Source of the DNA: Desmospora activa DSM 45169
Lineage (GTDB): Bacteria > Bacillota > Bacilli > Thermoactinomycetales > DSM-45169
DNA length: 64,000 nucleotides
Assembly (NCBI RefSeq): GCF_003046315.1
Contig: NZ_PZZP01000001.1
Span: 1,922,001 to 1,986,000, forward strand
Reading direction: 5' to 3'
Part shown: positions 1-8,638 of the stretch, piece by piece
Layout: every line of letters starts with the position of its first letter
How positions within the stretch are numbered: position 1 is the stretch's first letter
Program-made: the position numbers and the translations under genes
The notes under the pieces: model-generated
Database searches by the model: none
What the model was told of the DNA's origin: nothing
What the model saw: only the letters and a program-made list of their open reading frames with translations

Positions 1-2
1 TT

Positions 3-818
3 GTCAAAGATATGGGCAGGCGTTTGTCCCTGATGACGAGCGGCAATCTCCAACAAGCGGTTTCGTTGCTTTTCCGACATTTCCACATAATCATGATCCA
101 CCCGGACAATGATGCCATCTGCTGCAGCGATGACGGCGGTATCGGTATCAATCACCATCCCCGAAGCAGCCGTATAATAGTCCAACCCTTCATGCGTACC
201 GCCGCGATAAGTGCGAGGCGCCCCTGGGAGGTGGGAGGGTTGACTGCTCACCTGTGCACCCTCGATTGGACTGGATAAAAATGATAAATACTCAATCATT
301 TGGGCGACGCTTATCTCTTCAGGGGAATCAGGGGAATGATCGGAAAATGCAGACGCCTCCGCCGCTGGAGGCCCCACCGTCGCCACACCTTTCACACTAT
401 CCACTTTCACCGATCGATCAAATCCAACCTCCACCACTTCCACCGGAATCCAGATCTCATTCTCCCCTTCCCACAAAGGGGTAGCGTCAACAGGTAGATA
501 GCGGTGGTTGCGACTAAGAACCGGCGCCTCCCGCACCAGGTGCAGGGTTAACGCACCCTCGTTTAAGGTTACGGTTCCCATTTCTTCATCCACATCTATT
601 TGAATCCCTAATCGTTTTAACTCCTGCAAATGAAAATAAGATCGTCCCTCAACCTTTCGAACCAGCAGGGACTCTTTTTCCGGTTTTATCGTTTGCCCAG
701 TTTTATCCTGAACCAAAGCGGATTTTCCGGAAACCTCCGGTGCTACCGAATGAGCGACAGCCACAAGCAGCAATATCAGCAACAAGCCGGCAGCCACCAT
801 GACCACTGGTCTTCCCAT
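3..818 (-). CDS. M23 family metallopeptidase, partial (C-terminus beyond left edge)
   Basis: Open reading frame running off the left edge of the window, so only about 272 N-terminal residues are visible. It begins MGRPVVMVAAGLLLILLLVA, one N-terminal membrane anchor or signal segment, preceded by an AGGGGTGAG ribosome binding site. Residues about 45-150 resemble the copper-amine-oxidase-like N-terminal (stalk) fold common in Bacillales envelope proteins. From about residue 200 the sequence PRTYRGGTHEGLDYY carries the HxGxD zinc-ligand motif of LytM/M23 endopeptidases. The protein therefore probably cleaves peptidoglycan cross-bridges outside the membrane. The second zinc-binding half (HxH) lies outside the window, so activity cannot be judged. 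The stalk-domain assignment is by general pattern only. Confidence 0.75.
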   Translation of the reverse strand, partial: MGRPVVMVAAGLLLILLLVAVAHSVAPEVSGKSALVQDKTGQTIKPEKESLLVRKVEGRSYFHLQELKRLGIQIDVDEEMGTVTLNEGALTLHLVREAPVLSRNHRYLPVDATPLWEGENEIWIPVEVVEVGFDRSVKVDSVKGVATVGPPAAEASAFSDHSPDSPEEISVAQMIEYLSFLSSPIEGAQVSSQPSHLPGAPRTYRGGTHEGLDYYTAASGMVIDTDTAVIAAADGIIVRVDHDYVEMSEKQRNRLLEIAARHQGQTPAHIFD

Positions 819-1071
819 AGCTCACCCCTCATACAATCTTTTGCTGTTTTATCATTGTAACACGGACAAGCAAAGAAAAAAGACCCATCTTTCCCTGTAT
901 CTTTCGCCATATGAATCAGGAGATAAAGGATCATATCAAACAGAATCAGATAGGCAAAAAAAACTAATACGATAGACAGATTCCCTAAAACGAATTCTTT
1001 CTATGACACAATGATTGTAATACAATGAAAATAAGGAAAAGCACCGATAATTAGACATTAGGAGGATGTAA

Positions 1072-1215
1072 ATGCGTCTACTTTTACCAAAGGACTTCGC
1101 CTCTGACTCTCTTGCTGCTCCTGACTGGGTAAAAAAAGCATATCAACAATTCTCTGCAACCGTGGGCCGACCTGATTTTCCGTGTTATTTAGGAACGGGG
1201 GCTCTTGGTATTTAT
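1072..1215 (+). pseudogene. Truncated YqcI/YcgG-like protein, N-terminal fragment
   Basis: The start is excellent: AGGAGG lies eight bases before the ATG, with a plausible -10 TACAAT near 1020. The first ~48 codons (MRLLLPKDF...W..KAYQQFS...FPCYLGTGALG) resemble the N-terminus of the YqcI/YcgG family, which has a W..A...F...FPC pattern. From about 1215 the frame runs into a tRNA transcription terminator and then antisense through tRNA-Val, and stops at 1326, so the rest of the gene is missing. Family members are over 200 residues. I read this as a decayed remnant cut at the tRNA cluster; it could instead be a genuine small unknown protein. Family assignment is from memory of the motif and is tentative. 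Confidence 0.45.
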
Positions 1216-1230
1216 GCTGGAGCCCCAACA

Positions 1231-1258
1231 AAACAAAAAACCCTCATATCTAAGGGTT
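1231..1258 (-). terminator. Rho-independent terminator of tRNA cluster
   Basis: On the minus strand the stem AACCCT / AGGGTT with an eight-base loop is followed by TTTTTTG, five bases beyond the 3' end of tRNA-Val. It ends the four-tRNA transcript. Confidence 0.75.
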
Positions 1259-1262
1259 TCGG

Positions 1263-1337
1263 TGGTGGGCAGTACTGGGATCGAACCAGTGACCTCTACC
1301 GTGTCAAGGTAGCGCTCTCCCCCTGAGCTAACTGCCC
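1263..1337 (-). tRNA. tRNA-Val(GAC)
   Basis: Cloverleaf with acceptor GGGCAGT/ACTGCCC, anticodon stem CTACC/GGTAG enclosing loop TTGACAC (anticodon GAC), T-arm GGTTCGATCC and encoded CCA. Last gene of the four-tRNA cluster. Confidence 0.93.
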
Positions 1338-1352
1338 GAAAAGCCTCTGTGT

Positions 1353-1428
<76 letters not shown>

Positions 1429-1436
1429 AAAAAATA

Positions 1437-1513
1437 TGGCGGAGCTGACGGGACTCGAACCCGCGACCTCCGGCGTGACAGGCCGGCGTGAACTCCAACT
1501 TCACCACAGCTCC
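1437..1513 (-). tRNA. tRNA-Asp(GTC)
   Basis: Acceptor GGAGCTG/CAGCTCC, anticodon stem with loop CTGTCAC (anticodon GTC), T-arm GGTTCGAGTCC, discriminator G and encoded CCA. Confidence 0.94.
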
Positions 1514-1518
1514 ATATT

Positions 1519-1595
<77 letters not shown>

Positions 1596-1610
1596 GCAGC
1601 GACATTTATT

Positions 1611-1639
1611 AATATACATGATTTAGATCTTTGATGCAA
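1611..1639 (-). promoter_or_regulatory. SigmaA promoter of tRNA cluster
   Basis: Minus strand: -35 TTGCAT (1639-1634), 17-base spacer, -10 TATATT (1616-1611), followed about 15 bases later by the initiator tRNA. Near-consensus spacing and position. Confidence 0.8.
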
Positions 1640-1664
1640 GGGTTTTTTGAGATTTTTTTTACCG

Positions 1665-1898
1665 TTATTTTTGGAAACGGCTTTTTGTAGGGTTCTGTCT
1701 GGATTCCCACATATAGCGAACCCCATATCGTCCGCTTTTACATTGGTAAACCTCCACTTCCGCCGGGCTGTCGTACCCATAAATCCACCAATCTTCCTCC
1801 ATACGGGTTGCCAAACAACGCGCTTGAAAACGGGTATCATACAATTTTGCCCAATAAATCCAATCGGACACCGACACTTCCCTCTTTTCTTTGCCCAT
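1665..1898 (-). CDS. Small hypothetical protein (77 aa)
   Basis: Unrecognised. The protein is rich in Trp and Tyr (for example DWIYWAKLYD and WWIYGYDSP) and has a globular beta-rich look, with no membrane segment or signal. Start is ATG with a weak AAAGG just upstream. The same frame continues upstream past a TAA to a 15-codon reading frame at 1955-1908, so the true gene may have been longer and is now interrupted. It lies directly upstream of the tRNA promoter on the same strand. Coding potential rests on composition only; the overlapping 120-residue frame on the same strand looks like low-complexity shadow. Confidence 0.5.
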   Translation of the reverse strand: MGKEKREVSVSDWIYWAKLYDTRFQARCLATRMEEDWWIYGYDSPAEVEVYQCKSGRYGVRYMWESRQNPTKSRFQK

Positions 1899-1956
1899 TT
1901 GCCTTTTTTAGTGTGGCAAAGGCGGGTCCGTTTCATCCACCGGGCTGACGACCATT

Positions 1957-2055
1957 TTACTTATAGTCCCAAACCGCTGACGTCTCCTGTTCATACGATA
2001 AATCAGCAATTGAATTCAATTGCGCTTGTTCAACAATCTGGTCTTTTGGACAGAT
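1957..2055 (-). other. Candidate 32-codon ORF with strong RBS but no ATG/GTG/TTG start
   Basis: AAGGAGG sits at the right distance before an ATC codon (2055). The frame from there reads a protein-like, acidic 32-residue peptide (CPKDQIVEQAQLNS... ending VWDYK) to TAA at 1957. ATC starts are rare but known in bacteria. The alternative is that the true start codon has mutated and this is a dead gene. A second short ATG frame (1955-1908) starts one base after its stop codon. No family recognised. Confidence 0.25.
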
Positions 2056-2072
2056 GTTCCCTCCTTATTACA

Positions 2073-2097
2073 CCGGACAGCAACTGTCCGGTTTTTT
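2073..2097 (+). terminator. Hairpin plus T-run, plus-strand orientation
   Basis: Perfect 8-bp stem CCGGACAG/CTGTCCGG with a CAA loop followed by six T. Only the plus-strand orientation has the T-run, yet no plus-strand gene precedes it. It may be an orphan, or block transcription entering from the plus strand toward pgpA. Confidence 0.6.
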
Positions 2098-2199
2098 CAT
2101 GCGACGGATCTTTTGCTGCATAAAGTTTCATCAGCGAAGCATCAGGGATAGCGGGGAGCGTTTTTACGCCCCACCCGCCATCCAATCACCCTGCGTACC

Positions 2200-2739
2200 T
2201 TACGCCGATGTCTCCTTCTTTGCTTGCGTTTCTTCCGCTTCTTCCCGATCGCGGATGCGATGGGCCAGCCGGCTTGAGGCTGCAGCTGCAATACTGGCTA
2301 CCAGGTCATCCAAAAAAGTATGGACGGGTCCGTCTTTTTTGGTATCCAATTTCTTAATTAATCCGATTTTATGCTTATCGAGGTAGCCGAATGTGGTGAC
2401 CGCAATACTTCCATACCCGAATACCGATCCCAAAGCCAGGGTCTCATCGCATCCAAACAACCCTTCATCGGATTGAACGAGTGACTGTAGCGGTTCAGAC
2501 AGCTGATTTTTTTCAGCCAATAGATCTAGCTCCACCCCAACCAGTATGGCATGTTGCATCTCCCGCTTTTCCAAAACGGCAATCACGCTCTCTACGCAAT
2601 CTTCTATCGTCAATTCCTGGCTATAGGGGGACTGCATGCGAAATACAATCTCCGCGATCCCTTCTATTGTGACTCCGCGCTGGCGGAGACGATCAACAGC
2701 TGCTTGTTTCACTTCTTTGCTATGCACTCGCCGCTTCAT
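2200..2739 (-). CDS. Phosphatidylglycerophosphatase A-family protein (YutG-like)
   Basis: About 179 residues. The sequence matches the PgpA/YutG family of Firmicutes: conserved central DEGLFGCDETLALGSVFGYG and C-terminal DDLVASIAAA, where the paired aspartates belong to the metal/phosphate site. E. coli PgpA dephosphorylates phosphatidylglycerophosphate; Bacillus members of this soluble subfamily lack the multiple membrane spans and their physiological substrate is less certain. The start at 2739 was chosen because AAGGAGG lies seven bases upstream; the longer ATG at 2757 would place that site inside the gene. Monocistronic, with divergent neighbours. A C-terminal tail rich in E, K and A is probably disordered. 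Confidence 0.85.
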   Translation of the reverse strand: MKRRVHSKEVKQAAVDRLRQRGVTIEGIAEIVFRMQSPYSQELTIEDCVESVIAVLEKREMQHAILVGVELDLLAEKNQLSEPLQSLVQSDEGLFGCDETLALGSVFGYGSIAVTTFGYLDKHKIGLIKKLDTKKDGPVHTFLDDLVASIAAAASSRLAHRIRDREEAEETQAKKETSA

Positions 2740-3008
2740 GTCTATTCCTCCTTCCATGTTTCACCACATCATACCACCTCCATTTTATCACAGAAAAACA
2801 AAGCCATATTTATTTTACTGATGCCGGGGTTATAATGCTTAAAACGGAGATTTTACCACAGAAGTCCGGCTACTCCCTTTATTCATAAAGAAGTAAGCGT
2901 TATAATGGAGTGATGAAGCGTTTAGCAATTCGGCAAAAGTCTGCACTTATTTAGGCGACAACCAAAACCTTAACCAAGGGCTTCAGCCGAATCCGAGGAG
3001 GGAGCGAC

Positions 3009-3521
3009 ATGAAATACGGAATCACTTTTTTTCCTGAAAAAAAAGTACAGGATTTGATCAACTCTTATCGAAAGCGCTATGATCCTCACTATGCCTGGAT
3101 TCCACCCCATATTACCTTAAAGGAAGCGTTTGATTTGCAGGATGACGAACTGCCCCAGGCAATTGAACATTTAGAACGGGTATCTCAAGAAGTAGCACCT
3201 TTTCCGATTACACTAACAAAAGTGAGTAGCTTTTACCCCACCAATAATGTGATCTATATCGCCTTGGAGCAAGAAGACTCCATCCGTCGATTGCACGAGA
3301 AAATCAATTCCGGCATGTTACATCATGAGAGTGCTTACAAATTTATTCCCCATATTACCCTTGGACAAAAGATGTTGGAGGATGAATTGCATGATGTATA
3401 TGGAAGTTTGCGTATGAGGCGATTTGAGTTGGAATCCAACATCGACCGCTTCCATCTGCTATATCAATTGGACAATAATACCTGGAGCATTTACCAAACA
3501 TTTTTGCTACGGGGCAACTAA
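3009..3521 (+). CDS. 2H phosphoesterase superfamily protein (YjcG-like)
   Basis: 170 residues, the usual size of the Bacillus YjcG group. Two HxT motifs of the 2H (2'-5' RNA ligase/cyclic phosphodiesterase) fold are visible: PPHITLKE near residue 33 and PHITLGQ near residue 115. The two histidines normally form the active site for cyclic phosphodiester hydrolysis or ligation, and the physiological substrate in Bacillus is unknown. GGAGGGAGC precedes the ATG. It is followed after 12 bases by an acetyltransferase gene, the same pairing as yjcG-yjcF in B. subtilis, so the two are probably co-transcribed. A TATAAT near 2904 is a possible -10. Confidence 0.88.
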   Translation: MKYGITFFPEKKVQDLINSYRKRYDPHYAWIPPHITLKEAFDLQDDELPQAIEHLERVSQEVAPFPITLTKVSSFYPTNNVIYIALEQEDSIRRLHEKINSGMLHHESAYKFIPHITLGQKMLEDELHDVYGSLRMRRFELESNIDRFHLLYQLDNNTWSIYQTFLLRGN

Positions 3522-3533
3522 CAGGAGACATCG

Positions 3534-3971
3534 ATGAAAACAACCGTGCAAATCGTAACCAACCCCTTTCAAAAAGAGCAGGCGATGGCAATCCGGTTTC
3601 AAGTATTTGTAGAAGAACAACAAGTCCCCTCGTCGCTAGAAATCGACGAATGGGACAATCATTCCGATGTTGTTCACCTATTGGCGCTTCAGGGAGAGGA
3701 AGCTGTTGGAACTGCACGCGTTCGTTTTCCGTCAGTGACAACAGCCAAACTGGAGCGGCTGGCTACCCTTCCCAACTACCGCGGCCAAGGAATCGGACAA
3801 CTGCTGATGAAGCAAGCGGAAGCGGTAGCAATCGAACGGGGAAAAAAAGAGATGGTACTGAACGCCCAAGTTCAGGCTCTCCCTTTTTATCACCGCTTGA
3901 ACTACCGTGACTATGGAGAGCCCTTTGACGATGCTGGCATTCCCCACAAAACGATGACAAAATCCCTTTGA
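3534..3971 (+). CDS. GNAT family N-acetyltransferase (YjcF-like)
   Basis: 145 residues forming a single GNAT domain. The acetyl-CoA pyrophosphate-binding loop YRGQGIGQLLM lies near residue 85, and the start has the R-x-VFV-EEQ-VP pattern typical of the ElaA/YjcF branch (RFQVFVEEQQVP). Second gene of a two-gene operon with the 2H phosphoesterase, ended by a strong hairpin. Acceptor substrate unknown; this family uses acetyl-CoA to acylate small amines or protein N-termini. Confidence 0.88.
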   Translation: MKTTVQIVTNPFQKEQAMAIRFQVFVEEQQVPSSLEIDEWDNHSDVVHLLALQGEEAVGTARVRFPSVTTAKLERLATLPNYRGQGIGQLLMKQAEAVAIERGKKEMVLNAQVQALPFYHRLNYRDYGEPFDDAGIPHKTMTKSL

Positions 3972-3978
3972 TGAATAT

Positions 3979-4006
3979 GAAGCCGATCTCGACGGAGATC
4001 GGCTTC
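3979..4006. terminator. Bidirectional terminator between convergent genes
   Basis: Perfect 12-bp stem GAAGCCGATCTC/GAGATCGGCTTC with a GACG loop, between the acetyltransferase stop and the PHP gene stop. The T-rich tail is weak on both sides. Confidence 0.7.
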
Positions 4007-4008
4007 AG

Positions 4009-4848
4009 TTAACCCTTTTTCCATGTTTGTATTTTTTTTACGATAGTTTCATCAACGTAACAAGTGCCTAAAGGAGCATGATACATCGAGCCCTGTCTCT
4101 CCCCGTGAAAATCGGAACCCGCTGTGGGAATCAAGCCGTGGTTGCTGGCTAGCTGGCGATAACGCCGTTCCATCTGTTCATTATGATCCGGATGACGAAC
4201 TTCAATTCCGACTAGTCCCCTCTTTGCTAAACGATCCACCAAGCCATCGTTTTTATACGATCCCGGATGGGCCAATACCGGTACACCACCTGCTTGTTGA
4301 ATTAGCTGAATCGCTTCTTCCGGTGTAATGCGGGAGATAGCGACATAAGCAGCGCCGTCCTCTCCGACCCAGCGGCTAAACGCCTCGTCCATGCTGCCCG
4401 CCACACCTTTTTCCACTAATACCTCCGCAATGTGCGGCCGACCAATATTTGCATCAGGGGAACGATCCCGCTTTTTCGCCGCTACCTCCTCCATGCGAAT
4501 GTCGATTCCAAGTTTATGCAAGCGTTGGATAATCTGTGTATTCCGCTGCTTTCGCGACTCCCGCTGCTGTTGCAAGCGGGCCAAAAAATGACGATCCTCT
4601 ATCTCCATCCCATAACCCAAAACGTGAATATCGCGCCCGTCAGCCAATGTGCTTATTTCCACTCCGGCGATTACTTTTACCCCAAGGCGTTCCCCCTCTT
4701 TTTGCCCCCGTTTTACCCCTTCAACTGTATCATGATCGGTGATCGCAATCCCCGCTAACCCTATTTCACGAGCGAGCCGGACAACGTCTTCAGGCGATTG
4801 CATTCCATCGGAAGCCGTGGTATGTACATGCAGGTCCCAATGTTCCAT
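4009..4848 (-). CDS. PHP domain phosphoesterase (RNase AM/YciV-like)
   Basis: 279 residues. The PHP metal ligands are all visible: DLHVHTTASDG at the start (HxH), AITDHDT, EIS, AHPG, and the final GSDFHGE. The layout matches the bacterial TrpH/YciV group, which includes a 3',5'-nucleoside bisphosphate phosphatase / 5'-3' exoribonuclease, rather than the histidinol phosphatases. The start at 4848 is preceded by AAAGGAGAGAGG; a longer in-frame ATG at 4890 lacks such a site. Monocistronic and convergent with the acetyltransferase gene. Exact substrate is inference from the subfamily. Confidence 0.85.
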   Translation of the reverse strand: MEHWDLHVHTTASDGMQSPEDVVRLAREIGLAGIAITDHDTVEGVKRGQKEGERLGVKVIAGVEISTLADGRDIHVLGYGMEIEDRHFLARLQQQRESRKQRNTQIIQRLHKLGIDIRMEEVAAKKRDRSPDANIGRPHIAEVLVEKGVAGSMDEAFSRWVGEDGAAYVAISRITPEEAIQLIQQAGGVPVLAHPGSYKNDGLVDRLAKRGLVGIEVRHPDHNEQMERRYRQLASNHGLIPTAGSDFHGERQGSMYHAPLGTCYVDETIVKKIQTWKKG

Positions 4849-5003
4849 ATTCCTCTCTCCTTTTATCTGCATTTTAGCATTGCCAATCATACCGTCTCCG
4901 AGCGGATCATAGACATAAAAATACTTTTCGAAAGTTGGTGCTTACGCGTTAATTCCAATCCGATTTGGTTACGCTTCCATCCCATCCATGAGGAGGATGA
5001 CAC

Positions 5004-5351
5004 TTGAAACTGCGAGTGAAGCCGATCACAGGTCTGATCCGATCTCAGGCCCATATTGACCGCATTCTGCGATCCCAGGGATTTGTTTACCGTTCCGGTC
5101 TATATAACATCCGTATCCAGGACAGTACATCGGGAAACGTCTACCAACTTCAAATCCCCGCTCTGCCTCATAATTCCCAGGCACAAGAACAGCCTTTTAT
5201 TCGTTTGGGTGAACCCTCCATTCACTGTAACAGAGGATTGTCCCGTTTCCAAGCGCAAAACAGAGATATCCCCGCCCCTGTTTTGGACGCTGCCAATGAT
5301 AAACTGGCAGAGATCGTCTCTTATCTACGCTCACATCCCACAGTGACGTAA
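5004..5351 (+). CDS. Hypothetical protein (115 aa)
   Basis: Unrecognised. TTG start preceded by GAGGAGG at seven bases, which decides the start. The N-terminal half is basic (KLRVKPITGLIRSQAHIDRI) with beta-strand character, and the C-terminal third (PAPVLDAANDKLAEIVSYL) is predicted helical. No signal peptide or membrane segment. Stands alone between the PHP gene (divergent) and the NSS transporter. Confidence 0.7.
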   Translation: MKLRVKPITGLIRSQAHIDRILRSQGFVYRSGLYNIRIQDSTSGNVYQLQIPALPHNSQAQEQPFIRLGEPSIHCNRGLSRFQAQNRDIPAPVLDAANDKLAEIVSYLRSHPTVT

Positions 5352-5484
5352 GTAGGATTCTGCACCTCTCCTCAATCTCTCCCGCCTCAAAAAATGGAAA
5401 TAAACCCTCGCCTCTTTACGAAAAACGTTCCTGTGATAAACTAAAACGATATCTATTTTCATTTAAGGAGGACTGACATTCGTC

Positions 5485-6846
5485 GTGGCTTCAACATCGA
5501 AATCATCCCGTGAACAATGGTCAAACAAAATGGGGTTTATTTTAGCAGCGATCGGTTCCGCCGTCGGTTTGGGTAGTATCTGGCGCTTTCCATTTGTGGC
5601 AGGAGTGAATGGGGGAGGGGCATTTGTCCTTATCTATCTGTTGTCCATATTGCTGTTGGGATTGCCGGTATTATTAAGCGAAATTGTAATGGGCCGTTCG
5701 GCACAAAAAAACCCGATCGGTGCCTACCGGCATCATGCACCCAACACCCCCTGGTTTTTAAGCGGATATATCGGTATCGTTGCTACCATCATTATTTTGG
5801 CTTTTTACAGTACCATCGGAGGATGGACATTGGCCTATACGCTAGAGGCGGTGACGGGTGCTTTTGGTTCCATCACCATTGATCAGGCGGAAGTCCGCTT
5901 CGGTTCATTCATCAACAACGCTTGGTCTCCAATTTTATGGCAGGCTGCTTTTATCGGTTTTACCATTCTTATCTGTCTGTCTGGAATACAAAAGGGGATT
6001 GAACGTACCAACAAATTTCTAATGCCGTTGTTAGGTATAATGCTGATCATTCTCGTCGTTCGTGCCGTTACATTGCCCGGTGCAATGGAAGGGGTTCGGT
6101 TTATTCTGTTTCCCGATTGGTCAGCTGTCACCTGGACCACATTCTTTGAAGCGCTGGGTATGGCCTTCTTCTCCCTGAGTGTTGGTGCAGGCACCATGAT
6201 CACTTATGGTAGCTACCTCTCCCGCCAGGAAAATATCCCAAGTGCCGTCGGCAACGTTGTCGTCTTTTCCACACTCGTCTCCCTCGCTGCCGGTTTGGCT
6301 ATTTTCCCAGCCGTCTTTTCCTTAGGATATACACCCGATGCGGGACCGGCTTTGGTCTTTATCACTTTACCGGCGGTATTTGCTCATCTGCCTGTTGGCA
6401 GCCTCTTTGCCATACTCTTCTTCGCCTTATTAAGCTTTGCCGCTTTAACATCCGCGATTTCCTTGTTGGAGGTACCCCTTCGTTATCTACAAGATGAACA
6501 TGGTTTTTCTCGACAGATTATCTGGTTGGTTGGAGGAGGTATCTTTCTGCTGGGGATTCCTGCCACCCTTTCCTTTAGTTCATTGGCGGATATCTCGGTG
6601 ATTGGGCAACTGCCCATCTTTGATTCGATGGACTTCGTCGCCTCCAACGTCCTGCTCCCCTTAAGCGGATTGTTTGTCATACTGTTTGTCGGTTGGAAGT
6701 GGGGCGTTAGCAAAATGCTTGCAGAGGCAGAAGGCGTTGATGGCAAAGGAATACCAGCGCGCTCCTTTTGGCCCATCGTCATTCGTTGGGTGACACCACT
6801 CTTGATAATCGCGGTATTTTTGTTTCAAATATTCACCAGCCTCTAA
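5485..6846 (+). CDS. Neurotransmitter:sodium symporter (NSS/SNF) family transporter
   Basis: 453 residues with about 11-12 membrane segments. The N-terminus has the family signature MGFILAAIGSAVGLGSIWRFP, whose unwound TM1 binds sodium and substrate, followed by NGGGAFVLIY and the PVLLSEIVMGR segment. Bacterial homologues such as LeuT and MhsT import hydrophobic amino acids with sodium. The substrate here cannot be read from sequence. GTG start with AAGGAGG 13 bases upstream, a rather long spacing. A Rho-independent terminator follows directly, so it is monocistronic. Confidence 0.92.
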   Translation: MASTSKSSREQWSNKMGFILAAIGSAVGLGSIWRFPFVAGVNGGGAFVLIYLLSILLLGLPVLLSEIVMGRSAQKNPIGAYRHHAPNTPWFLSGYIGIVATIIILAFYSTIGGWTLAYTLEAVTGAFGSITIDQAEVRFGSFINNAWSPILWQAAFIGFTILICLSGIQKGIERTNKFLMPLLGIMLIILVVRAVTLPGAMEGVRFILFPDWSAVTWTTFFEALGMAFFSLSVGAGTMITYGSYLSRQENIPSAVGNVVVFSTLVSLAAGLAIFPAVFSLGYTPDAGPALVFITLPAVFAHLPVGSLFAILFFALLSFAALTSAISLLEVPLRYLQDEHGFSRQIIWLVGGGIFLLGIPATLSFSSLADISVIGQLPIFDSMDFVASNVLLPLSGLFVILFVGWKWGVSKMLAEAEGVDGKGIPARSFWPIVIRWVTPLLIIAVFLFQIFTSL

Positions 6847-6850
6847 TTAT

Positions 6851-6887
6851 AAAAACCCCGCATCCGTTTATGGTTGCGGGGTTTTTT
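6851..6887. terminator. Strong bidirectional terminator
   Basis: Stem AACCCCGCA/TGCGGGGTT flanked by an A-run and TTTTTT. Ends the NSS transporter transcript and probably also the converging SEC-C gene transcript, about 100 bases past its stop. Confidence 0.85.
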
Positions 6888-6989
6888 ACGGCTCTATCAT
6901 CGCTTGTGAAGGCACTTCGGCACAAATCAAAACGAACCACCAACCTGGGTAAGATTGCTTTCTACAAGCCATCTGTAAGAGGCTGTCAA

Positions 6990-8468
6990 TCATGAAACGA
7001 TCTCAACCGCTTTAGATTGAAAAAAAGGATATACCGATTCAATATCCGTCATCACGCTTTCTTCCCGTTTCAAATAAATGGTTCCGCGCACCCAAAAACG
7101 ATTTTCCATCCAAGCCGGTGGCCAACTGCGTGTATTCAGTTGGACTGGAATCCATGTTTCCCCGGTATCTAGGCTGGCACCAGCAGCGGAGATCGCCAAT
7201 ATATACGTCCCTTTTGCCGCCAGATTGGGTTCTTCCGGCTCTTCTGCCACTCCGTTCTCCTGCAGCCATTTGCGAGCTTCAAAGCTTTGCGGGAGATGAT
7301 GAATTAATTCCGAGTACACACGGGAAAAGGCGGGATAGACGTCCCCGATCGCTTCATCTCGCACCCAGCGAATGAAGTGTTTGATCGTGTTGAGAAAAAT
7401 CTTCGCTCGAATGGGACCACCTACTCCTTGATCCACATACCATACACCTAAAAAATGCAAAAAAACTTCTTCTTTCAATTGCGACCAGGTAAAGGATTTT
7501 CCAAAGTGAGCCGCGATATACTCACGAAACAACGCAAGGGATTCACGGTACAATTCCTGTGTTTTCAGTTGAAATTGACTTACATACCGGCTCTGAAATT
7601 GTGCCAATTGCTGTTCCACCACATCCGGCAATCCCGCTTGTTCAGAGGATAAAACCGGAACCCGTGGAAGGGAATTCTTTTTCTCCTCGGCAGGTATCGC
7701 CGATGGATGCTCCATGGTTGATGCCAGTTCCTGATTCGCCTGTCTTGATGCGGTTATCTTCTCCAGTTGATCGATCTCATTCGCTCGTTGCACCATCCAT
7801 CCGAGAATCTGTAAACCGTTATTTTGCCAGAACTCCCGGTTTAACTCCCCTTCATTGGATCTGTTTTTTATATACACTTCAATCTCCCCCCTCATCTCGA
7901 CCCCAAAAAAAGTATACGGGCCAAACAACTCATGACGGCTACCCAAACGGGAGAGGCGAGTGACAAGGAACATACCGGGGGAAATCCCTTTTGTCTGGGG
8001 AACGGTATAACGCTCCCCGTTCGACAAGGAACACAGTACAACTGTCTCCCTTATCTCTTCCTCCACTTTATAGCAGTCTAAATGAATGTTACACAGTTCG
8101 TCCACCCACAAACGTGTGTCCGGTGAAAAGCTTCCCTTTTCTCTCCAGACCTCCACCGGGCGAAGGCTGTCGAGGCACGGAGCGTCCAACATCAACCAAA
8201 ATTGGTAGGCAAATGTAAAATGCGGTGGAATGGGTTGATCCGATGGCAAGTTTAAACTTTCTTTAAACCTTTCAGACCAGTATTGTTCGATTTCCCCAGA
8301 GCTCTGTTTTCTAAACCATTGAATCAAATGTTGGAACAATTGGGATTTGATCTTGGAGTCCCTTTCTTCACGCACCTGTTGAGCAGATCGAATGGCAACG
8401 ACCCGCTCACAGCATTTTTTGTATTTTTTTCCGCTCCCGCAAGGACAGGGATCATTGCGACCAGCCAT
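6990..8468 (-). CDS. SEC-C motif domain protein of unknown function
   Basis: 492 residues. An N-terminal SEC-C zinc-binding motif ([16 protein letters not shown], residues about 5-21) is identical in type to that at the C-terminus of SecA. It is followed by a long alpha-rich region with no recognised domain. The C-terminal ~80 residues ([24 protein letters not shown]...) look like a separate beta domain. Soluble, with no signal. SEC-C motifs bind Zn and often mediate contacts with ribosomes, SecB or other proteins. Start at ATG 8468 with AGGGTG upstream; GTG at 8477 is possible. Single gene; function unknown. Confidence 0.8.
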   Translation of the reverse strand: MAGRNDPCPCGSGKKYKKCCERVVAIRSAQQVREERDSKIKSQLFQHLIQWFRKQSSGEIEQYWSERFKESLNLPSDQPIPPHFTFAYQFWLMLDAPCLDSLRPVEVWREKGSFSPDTRLWVDELCNIHLDCYKVEEEIRETVVLCSLSNGERYTVPQTKGISPGMFLVTRLSRLGSRHELFGPYTFFGVEMRGEIEVYIKNRSNEGELNREFWQNNGLQILGWMVQRANEIDQLEKITASRQANQELASTMEHPSAIPAEEKKNSLPRVPVLSSEQAGLPDVVEQQLAQFQSRYVSQFQLKTQELYRESLALFREYIAAHFGKSFTWSQLKEEVFLHFLGVWYVDQGVGGPIRAKIFLNTIKHFIRWVRDEAIGDVYPAFSRVYSELIHHLPQSFEARKWLQENGVAEEPEEPNLAAKGTYILAISAAGASLDTGETWIPVQLNTRSWPPAWMENRFWVRGTIYLKREESVMTDIESVYPFFQSKAVEIVS

Positions 8469-8585
8469 TGGCGACACACCCTATTAAAAAGTCCTTTTCT
8501 GTAGTATATATGAAACAGACCCATTTTTACAAAAATATTTGGAAAAGACTGATGCAATTCCCACTTTCGCTTTCTCCATCCATCT

Positions 8586-8625
8586 TAAAAAGAAACACCC
8601 CGGGATGTAAAGATCCTCAGGGTGT
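8586..8625 (-). terminator. Terminator of the YabE-like gene
   Basis: Minus strand: ACACCC...GGAT/ATCC...GGGTGT stem (with internal loop) followed by TTCTTTTTAAG, starting 14 bases after the stop at 8639. Confidence 0.75.
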
Positions 8626-8638
8626 AAAAAGCAAAAGA

